Both the position numbers and the translations under genes were made by a program. Under the pieces are notes generated by a model. It was not told where the DNA came from, did not search any database, and was given only the letters and a program-made list of their open reading frames with translations. Shown here one piece after another: positions 1 through 4,625 of a DNA stretch of 5,823 nt. The DNA is taken from positions 3,227 to 9,049 of the forward strand of contig DBDD01000217.1 of the NCBI GenBank assembly GCA_002293365.1, read 5' to 3'. The DNA comes from Christensenella sp. UBA941 (lineage in GTDB: Bacteria; Bacillota; Clostridia; Christensenellales; UBA941). Numbering within the stretch: position 1 is the first letter of the stretch; each line of letters begins with the position of its first letter.

Positions 1-642
1 GATAACCCCATCGACCCGGAGGAGCAGGGCGACCTCGAATACCGCAAGGCACAGCTTGAGCGGCTGCAAAACGAGGTAGTGGATATAGAGGATATGCAAT
101 CCGGCGTTTCTATTATGGATTTGGGGCTTAATGAGTTCCGGCTCGATCTTTTGGAATACGTCAAGCACCACGGCGAGCTGGACAGCACACCGTTTGGGTT
201 GCATGCGGTAGTAAACAGCCGCGACGACCTGCCGCCCGGTACGATATTTATACTGAAAAATCGCAATGCCAATATAAACGCGAACAATCAGAACCTGCTG
301 CATCCGTTTTATATGGTTTATGTCAGCGATGACGGCGACGAGCCTGTGGTGCAGATCGACCACCTACAGCCCAAGAAGCTGCTCGACTCGCTCCGGCGGC
401 TGTGCCGTGGGCAGGAGCAGCCGCTGGATGAGCTGTGTCGGAGGTTTAACGCCGAGACGAAGGACGGCAAGAATATGAAGCGCTATTCCGACCTGCTCCG
501 CTTTGCCGTTAAGTCTATTGTGGATTTGAACGAGGACGACGCTATCGACAGCTTTCTATCCGGCAAGCAGATATCCCTTGCCGCGAACACGATAGACGGG
601 CTGGACGATTTTGAGCTTGTCTGTTTTGTAACTGTGAGGTGA
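1..642 (+). CDS. C-terminal part of a large helicase-like protein of the R-M operon (5' partial)
   Basis: The reading frame is open from base 1 and ends at TGA 640-642, giving 213 residues. The GTG at 79 lies inside the frame and is unlikely to be the start, because the upstream codons are equally protein-like and GTG 79 has no good ribosome binding site. The piece starts with a charged, probably helical segment (residues about 5-33). A globular region follows, with blocks such as LNEFRLDLLEYVK, TPFGLHAVV, PPGTIFILKNRN and LHPFYMVYVSDDG, and it ends in GLDDFELVCFVTVR. I recognise this as the C-terminal domain of large helicase proteins that sit upstream of DUF4391, Mod and Res genes in bacterial defence loci. 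No ATPase motif lies in the window, so the helicase label rests on recalled family resemblance and context. It would act on DNA in the cytoplasm. The next gene starts 9 bases after the stop, so the two are probably co-transcribed. Confidence 0.72.
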   Translation, partial: DNPIDPEEQGDLEYRKAQLERLQNEVVDIEDMQSGVSIMDLGLNEFRLDLLEYVKHHGELDSTPFGLHAVVNSRDDLPPGTIFILKNRNANINANNQNLLHPFYMVYVSDDGDEPVVQIDHLQPKKLLDSLRRLCRGQEQPLDELCRRFNAETKDGKNMKRYSDLLRFAVKSIVDLNEDDAIDSFLSGKQISLAANTIDGLDDFELVCFVTVR

Positions 643-643
643 G
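636..643 (+). promoter_or_regulatory. Shine-Dalgarno site for the DUF4391 gene
   Basis: GAGGTGAG overlaps the stop codon of the preceding gene and ends 8 bases before ATG 652. It fixes the start of the DUF4391 gene and suggests coupled translation. Confidence 0.6.
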
Positions 644-651
644 GCGCGGAT

Positions 652-1281
652 ATGCTGGGATTGCCAAAATCGACGGAGATAAGCAAGGCGCTGCCAAAGA
701 AGGCGATATACGACCGCTTCAAGCCGCCGCCCGCCGAGCGAAAGCTGTTTGATGAGCAGATAAACCGCCTGTCCATCGTCGCGGAGATTTCGCCGCAGAC
801 CGTGGCGCTGAAGGCGAGCGCGGACGTTGCGGCTGTGTATGTCGTGTTGGTGGTATTAAAGACCGCCGAGTGCGACAAGAAGAATATCGCCCTGCTATCA
901 AAGCTGATTGACCAGCGGATGCTGTTCGTATTACAATCGGGAAACGCCGCGCGGCTCGCCGTGTACCGTGCTGATAAGGTGCTAATTTCCGAAAGCAAGC
1001 CCCTAGCCGACTGGAGGCTGAACCTCAGCGGGCTTAACCTCGAAGCGGTGTGGGAGAACGCTATCGCCCAGATCGGCGGCATCGACATTGCCGGTGGCAA
1101 AGACCTCGACGCGGCTATCGCCGAGAACGACTGGCGGGAGAAGCTGCGAAAGCAGATAGTGGCGCTTGAGAAGAAGGCTATGGCAGAGCGTCAGCCACGG
1201 AGGAAGTGGGAGCTGGTGGAGGAGATTAAGAGAATTCGGAATTTGGAATTCGGAATTCGGAATCGAGAAGATCATGAATGA
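652..1281 (+). CDS. DUF4391 domain protein of a type III-like R-M operon
   Basis: This is a 209-residue protein of unknown biochemical function. The N-terminus (LGLPKSTEISKALPKKAIYDRF) is the typical opening of the DUF4391 family, whose genes commonly lie between a helicase-like gene and a type III mod gene. A mixed alpha/beta domain occupies about residues 35-150. A lysine/glutamate-rich, probably coiled-coil tail follows (about 158-195). There is no signal peptide, no membrane segment, and no recognisable catalytic motif. The start at ATG 652 is supported by GAGGTGAG upstream. The last residues (about 194-206, RIRNLEFGIRN) are encoded by a 7-base repeat belonging to the adjacent inserted element, so the native C-terminus has probably been replaced or extended. 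The stop overlaps the next start by 8 bases. A structural or regulatory role in the complex is inference from gene order. Confidence 0.85.
   Translation: MLGLPKSTEISKALPKKAIYDRFKPPPAERKLFDEQINRLSIVAEISPQTVALKASADVAAVYVVLVVLKTAECDKKNIALLSKLIDQRMLFVLQSGNAARLAVYRADKVLISESKPLADWRLNLSGLNLEAVWENAIAQIGGIDIAGGKDLDAAIAENDWREKLRKQIVALEKKAMAERQPRRKWELVEEIKRIRNLEFGIRNREDHE
1232..1263 (+). repeat. Left arm: tandem 7-base repeat GAATTCG
   Basis: Units are at 1232-1238, 1239-1245 (one change, GAATTTG), 1246-1252 and 1253-1259, then a partial unit GAAT. The arm is the reverse complement of the right arm at 1643-1663. Since 7 is not a multiple of 3 and no unit creates a stop, it is read through as protein (IRNLEFGIRN) at the end of DUF4391. 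It contains three EcoRI-type GAATTC hexamers. Confidence 0.9.
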
Positions 1282-1639
1282 GAATGCTGTGATGAGCAAA
1301 AGCAAAGCGTTTGCTCTTAGAATAATCAAGCTCTATCAGTATCTGTGCGAAAGCAAAAAGGAATTTGTTCTTTCAAAGCAGATTTTACGCTCTGGGACAA
1401 GTATCGGCGCAAATACTAGGGAGTCAAGACGGGGGCAAAGCAAGCCGGATTTTTATTCCAAGCTGAACATTGCGCTAAAGGAAGCGGATGAAACCGCCTA
1501 TTGGCTGGAATTGTTGGTGGAAAGCGGATATATTGAACAAAACCTGTTTGAAAGCTTATTCGCCGATTGTGATGAAATCATCAGATTGCTTGTGTCCATA
1601 ACAAAGCGACAAAGAGAGGAAAACAATCGTGGAAAATAA
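1274..1639 (+). CDS. Four-helix-bundle protein (23S rRNA IVS protein / Avd-like family)
   Basis: This 121-residue protein has the family's usual length and signature blocks. Helix 1 is about residues 8-27 (KSKAFALRIIKLYQYL). The hallmark segment EFVLSKQILRSGTSIGANTRES follows at about 30-52. Helix 3 (about 56-81) has SKPDFYSKLNIALKEA and ETAYWLELL. Helix 4 (about 92-115) ends in a basic tail. The family forms small pentameric helical bundles; members include the ORFs in 23S rRNA intervening sequences and Avd of diversity-generating retroelements. A nucleic-acid-binding role is likely, but its exact task is unknown. I chose ATG 1274, which overlaps the DUF4391 stop by 8 bases and has a weak GAGAAG ahead of it; ATG 1292 is a possible later start. 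The frame stays open further upstream, but only through DUF4391 code. The gene overlaps the mod start by 11 bases and lies inside the inverted-repeat loop. Confidence 0.9.
   Translation: MNENAVMSKSKAFALRIIKLYQYLCESKKEFVLSKQILRSGTSIGANTRESRRGQSKPDFYSKLNIALKEADETAYWLELLVESGYIEQNLFESLFADCDEIIRLLVSITKRQREENNRGK
1614..1620 (+). promoter_or_regulatory. Shine-Dalgarno site favouring the GTG start of mod
   Basis: GAGAGGA lies 8 bases before GTG 1629 and inside the four-helix-bundle gene. The alternative in-frame mod start, ATG 1674, has only the repeat arm and an AT-rich stretch ahead of it, with no Shine-Dalgarno match. The element therefore seems to supply the ribosome binding site now used by mod. 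Confidence 0.5.
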
Positions 1640-3581
1640 CTCCGAATTCCGAATTCCGAATTCAAAATTGGCTATGCGCACCCCGTCCTTAGCGGACGAA
1701 AACTTCGCCGCCCTCGCCAAGCTATTCCCGAACGCTGTAACCGAGACAATCGTGGGTTACGAGCCTGTTCTGGACGCGCAAGGCAATCCAGTAAAAGACC
1801 ATGACGGCGTTCCCAAAGAGCGCCCCATTATTGAGCGCGCAATTGACGCTGATGTTCTGGCGCAGGAAATTAACACCCACGTCGTTAAAGGCCGCGAGGA
1901 GCGCTACCAATTCACATGGCCGGACAAGCGCAAGAGCATCTTGCTCGCCAACGCGCCGATTGCCGCCGCCCTGCGCCCCTGCCGGGAGGAGAGCGTGGAT
2001 TTCGATACGACCGAGAACCTCTATATTGAGGGCGATAATCTCGACGTTTTGAAGCTGCTGCGGGAAACTTATCTAAACAGGGTGAAGATGATTTATATCG
2101 ACCCGCCGTATAATACGGGTCACGATTTTGTATATGAAGATGATTTCGCGGAAGACGCGGGCGACTTCCTCCGCCGCGACGGCCAGTATGATGAACAAGG
2201 TAATCGTCTTACGCCAAACCTCGATAGCAATGGTCGGTTTCATACGGACTGGCTGAATATGATTTATCCACGGTTGCGTGTTTCGAAGGACTTGCTTGCC
2301 AGCGATGGCGTAATCTTCATTTCTATCGATGAGAATGAGGTGCACAATCTGAGAAAAATATGCGATGAAGTATTCGGAGCCAGTTGTTTTGTATGTGAGG
2401 CTGTGTGGCGTCACTCGGATAACAGCAATAATGATGCAAAGCAGTTTAGTTCGGATCACAACACTACTTTGGTATATTCAAAACAACCTCTTTGGCATCC
2501 CCAAAAAGTTCAGGATCAATCGAAGCGCACACACTTCAAAAATCCAGATAATGACCCGCGCGGCGCTTGGTTTGACGGTAATCCGCTGAACTCGCCAAAT
2601 TATCGTGAAAACTTAATATACGACCTTGTTTCTCCAAACGGGAACGTCATCAAACCGCCCAAAAACGGGTGGCGCTGGTCGAAAGAAACTATGCAGGCAA
2701 AAATAGCAAGCGGGGAAATTCGTTTTACGCCCGATGAAACGAACATTCGCAGACGAACATATTTAAGTGATATGGGCGGACTTCCTCCTTCGGATTTATG
2801 GATTGATTTAGAAAAGACAGGGCATACTCGACAAGCGAAATACGAACTAATGAATTTAATGGATGGCGATTATTTCAATACACCAAAGCCCGTGAAACTG
2901 ATTTTATACATTCTGTCGCTCATGAATTGTGCAAACGGCGACATCATCCTCGACTTCTTCTCCGGCTCCGCCACCACCGCCCACGCCGTCATGCAGCTAA
3001 ACGCCGAGGACGGCGGCAAGCGTAAGTTTATCATGGTACAGCTCCCGGAAGTGACGGACGAAAAGAGCGAGGCGGCGAAGGCGGGCTACAAGAACATCTG
3101 CGAAATCGGCAAGGAGCGCATCCGCCGCGCCGGGGCGAAGATCAAGGCCGACAGTCCTCTGACCACCGGCGACCTCGACGTTGGCTTCCGCGTCCTGAAA
3201 ATCGACAGCAGCAATATGAAGGACGTTTACTACACGCCCGACGAATATACAATGGTAGGCTTCGACTTGGAAGGCTTGGCGGACAACATCAAGCCAGACC
3301 GCACGCCGGAAGACCTGCTTTTTCAAGTCATGCTCGACCTCGGCATCCCGCTTTCGGCGAAAATCCGGCGGGAGGGCGACGTTTTCTATGTAAACGACAA
3401 TTACCTCGTCGCCTGTTTCGCGCGGGTGGATACCGACATGATAACGGAGATCGCCAAGCTGGAGCCGAAGCCGTACTACGCCGTATTCCGCGACAGCAGC
3501 TTTGCCTCCGACTCCGCGATGGTCAACTTCGATCAGATATTTAACACTTACAGCCCGAATACGATACGGAGGGTACTGTAG
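1629..3581 (+). CDS. mod: Type III R-M system DNA methyltransferase (Mod), adenine-specific beta class
   Basis: This 650-residue protein is predicted to transfer a methyl group from S-adenosylmethionine to an adenine in an asymmetric DNA site, and to supply target recognition to Res. The catalytic motif DPPYNTG is at residues 158-164 and the SAM-binding motif LDFFSGSATTAHA at about 441-453. This order (catalytic motif first) is typical of beta-class Mod enzymes. The blocks YIEGDNLDVLKLL (about 132-144), NGRFHTDWLNMIYPRL (201-216) and DGVIFISIDENE (226-237) are also characteristic. The target-recognition region should lie at about 250-400; its DNA is AT-richer than the rest. The GTG start has a good ribosome binding site. 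Residues 5-14 (SEFRIPNSKL) come from the adjacent repeat arm, and family-like sequence begins at Met16 (ATG 1674), probably the ancestral start. Residues about 43-67 look like a lineage-specific insert. The stop directly abuts the next ATG. Confidence 0.93.
   Translation: MENNSEFRIPNSKLAMRTPSLADENFAALAKLFPNAVTETIVGYEPVLDAQGNPVKDHDGVPKERPIIERAIDADVLAQEINTHVVKGREERYQFTWPDKRKSILLANAPIAAALRPCREESVDFDTTENLYIEGDNLDVLKLLRETYLNRVKMIYIDPPYNTGHDFVYEDDFAEDAGDFLRRDGQYDEQGNRLTPNLDSNGRFHTDWLNMIYPRLRVSKDLLASDGVIFISIDENEVHNLRKICDEVFGASCFVCEAVWRHSDNSNNDAKQFSSDHNTTLVYSKQPLWHPQKVQDQSKRTHFKNPDNDPRGAWFDGNPLNSPNYRENLIYDLVSPNGNVIKPPKNGWRWSKETMQAKIASGEIRFTPDETNIRRRTYLSDMGGLPPSDLWIDLEKTGHTRQAKYELMNLMDGDYFNTPKPVKLILYILSLMNCANGDIILDFFSGSATTAHAVMQLNAEDGGKRKFIMVQLPEVTDEKSEAAKAGYKNICEIGKERIRRAGAKIKADSPLTTGDLDVGFRVLKIDSSNMKDVYYTPDEYTMVGFDLEGLADNIKPDRTPEDLLFQVMLDLGIPLSAKIRREGDVFYVNDNYLVACFARVDTDMITEIAKLEPKPYYAVFRDSSFASDSAMVNFDQIFNTYSPNTIRRVL
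1641..1663 (+). repeat. Right arm: tandem 7-base repeat CGAATTC (inverted copy of the left arm)
   Basis: Three exact units lie at 1643-1649, 1650-1656 and 1657-1663, preceded by TC that extends the pairing with 1260-1261. An AT-rich degenerate unit follows (1664-1670). The arm can pair with 1239-1261 in RNA or single-stranded DNA. It is translated as SEFRIPNS near the N-terminus of Mod and contains three more GAATTC hexamers. Confidence 0.9.
3568..3573 (+). promoter_or_regulatory. Shine-Dalgarno site for the YhcG-type nuclease gene
   Basis: GGAGGG ends 8 bases before ATG 3582, within the last codons of mod. The mod stop TAG occupies 3579-3581, so translation of the two genes is likely coupled. 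Confidence 0.6.
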
Positions 3582-4625
3582 ATGGATATGATTAGCGAAG
3601 CTGAAGTAAAGGTGTATGAAGTCATACGTACCGCCCTTGCGGACGCGCGGACAAAGGTAGCCGTCGCCGTCAACTCGGCGATGGTTGGCGTATATTGGGA
3701 AATAGGGCGGCAAATCAACGAAGCCGTGGGCGAACGCGCCGAATATGGCCGCAGTCTGCTTACGTTTCTTTCAGAGCGGCTGACAGAGGAGTTCGGCAAG
3801 GGCTATACCATCGCAAATTTGCGCAATATGCGCCAGTTTTATCAGACGTTTCAAAATCGCTACGCACTGCGTAGCGAATTAACGTGGACGCATTATCGGC
3901 TGCTCATGCGTGTTGAAGAGCCGAATCGCCGTGAGTTTTATCTGAACGAATCCATCCGCGCGGGTTGGACGGCGCGGCAATTGGAACGTCAAATCCACAC
4001 ATTCTTTTACGAGCGATTGCTTGCCACGCAACAAGAACATCGCGCGGAAATTGAGGGTGAGGTGTTCTTAACCGTCCCCGAAACGGAATCGAGCCACATT
4101 TTGAAAGACCCGTATATTCTTGAATTTCTTGACTTGCAAGAAAGCAAAAAATATTCCGAAAGCGAAATAGAACAGGCGATCATTGATAAATTGCAGGAGT
4201 TTTTGCTCGAATTAGGGCGGGGATTTTCATTTGTCGCAAGGCAAAAGAGAATTACCACCGAAGCGGGGCAGCATTACTATATCGACTTGGTTTTTTACAA
4301 CTATATCCTCAAATGCTTTGTTGTTTTCGATCTCAAAGCAGGCGAGATGACGTATCAGGATATCGGCCAGATTGATTTCTATGTCCGGCTATTTGACGAT
4401 ACCGTTAAGCAATCGGACGATAACCCGACCATAGGCGTTCTGCTTGTGACAGATAAGGATGAAACACTGGTAAAATACTCTCCGCTTTCCGAAAACTCGA
4501 ACCTTTTTGCGTCCAAGTACAGGCTATACCTGCCCTCTGAAGAGGAACTGCGCGCCGAACTGCAAAGGGAGCGAGAACTCATCGAGCGGCAGCTGGAAGA
4601 TCAACACGGAGGCGGTGTCGAATGA
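3582..4625 (+). CDS. YhcG / DUF1016 family PD-(D/E)XK nuclease
   Basis: This 347-residue protein matches the YhcG family in length and layout. The N-terminal DUF1016 domain (about 10-150) includes YWEIGRQI, YGRSLLTFLSERL, FGKGYTIANLRNMRQFY and LTWTHYRLLMRVE. A linker with DPYILEFLDL follows (176-185), then a PD-(D/E)XK nuclease-like fold. Candidate catalytic residues are Asp235 (in HYYIDLVFYN), Asp250 and Lys252 (in FDLKAG) and Gln263 (in DIGQIDFY); Glu196 is a plausible upstream acidic partner. All appear intact, so nuclease activity is plausible. The glutamate/arginine-rich C-terminus (about 318-340) is probably helical. The family occurs as stand-alone genes and near type I and III R-M systems, where its role is not firmly established. 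Here it sits between mod and res with no gap on either side, which suggests an accessory nuclease or assembly role (inference). DNA of the second half (4081-4500) is about 42% GC, lower than the first half. Confidence 0.9.
   Translation: MDMISEAEVKVYEVIRTALADARTKVAVAVNSAMVGVYWEIGRQINEAVGERAEYGRSLLTFLSERLTEEFGKGYTIANLRNMRQFYQTFQNRYALRSELTWTHYRLLMRVEEPNRREFYLNESIRAGWTARQLERQIHTFFYERLLATQQEHRAEIEGEVFLTVPETESSHILKDPYILEFLDLQESKKYSESEIEQAIIDKLQEFLLELGRGFSFVARQKRITTEAGQHYYIDLVFYNYILKCFVVFDLKAGEMTYQDIGQIDFYVRLFDDTVKQSDDNPTIGVLLVTDKDETLVKYSPLSENSNLFASKYRLYLPSEEELRAELQRERELIERQLEDQHGGGVE
3857..3877 (+). repeat. Perfect 21-base palindrome inside the YhcG-type gene
   Basis: The left arm TCGCTACGCA (3857-3866) and right arm TGCGTAGCGA (3868-3877) are exact reverse complements around a single C. 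It encodes part of NRYALRSE, a conserved stretch of the DUF1016 domain, so it may be a codon coincidence. Confidence 0.7.
4608..4612 (+). promoter_or_regulatory. Shine-Dalgarno site for res
   Basis: GGAGG lies 9 bases before ATG 4622, inside the end of the nuclease gene. Together with the ATGA overlap at 4622-4625, it fixes the res start and indicates coupled translation. Confidence 0.65.

Larger units (their letters stand above)
1232..1670 (+). mobile_element. IVS-like insertion: four-helix-bundle gene between inverted heptad repeats
   Basis: The segment consists of a left arm of about 4.5 units of GAATTCG (1232-1263), the four-helix-bundle gene, and a right arm of three units of CGAATTC (1643-1663) plus a degenerate AT-rich unit (to 1670). 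Bases 1239-1261 can pair with 1641-1663 over 23 positions, with a single T·G (wobble) pair at 1244/1658, closing the gene as a loop of about 379 bases. GC content across 1261-1620 is about 42% by hand count, against about 60% in 961-1140. Proteins of this family are encoded inside intervening sequences of some bacterial 23S rRNAs, which are also bounded by a stem. Calling this a mobile insertion is inference. No transposase is present, and I cannot see a target duplication. The ends are approximate. Confidence 0.6.

Noticed and set aside
79..81. GTG at 79 as a true start of the first gene
   Set aside because: The frame continues upstream to base 1 with protein-like sequence, and there is no good ribosome binding site. 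It is an internal valine of a longer protein.
1243..1271. Promoter inside the left arm (TTGGAA as a -35 box)
   Set aside because: No acceptable -10 box lies at the right distance.
1166..1273. Extending the four-helix-bundle gene upstream to ATG 1166
   Set aside because: That stretch is DUF4391 code read in another frame plus the repeat arm. The family-like protein begins near ATG 1274.
483..1329. Minus-strand open frames opposite the helicase end and DUF4391
   Set aside because: They are low-complexity, serine/arginine-rich shadows of clearly recognisable + strand genes, without ribosome binding sites.
1232..1663. CRISPR or a clustered regulatory iteron array
   Set aside because: There are only two short heptad arrays in opposite orientation with a gene between them, and no spacers.
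1239..1663. Diversity-generating retroelement because of the Avd-like protein
   Set aside because: There is no reverse transcriptase and no template/variable repeat pair in the window. The family is broader than Avd.
2997..3713. 238-codon minus-strand frame opposite the mod end
   Set aside because: It mirrors GC-rich mod code and crosses into the next gene. No recognisable domain is present.
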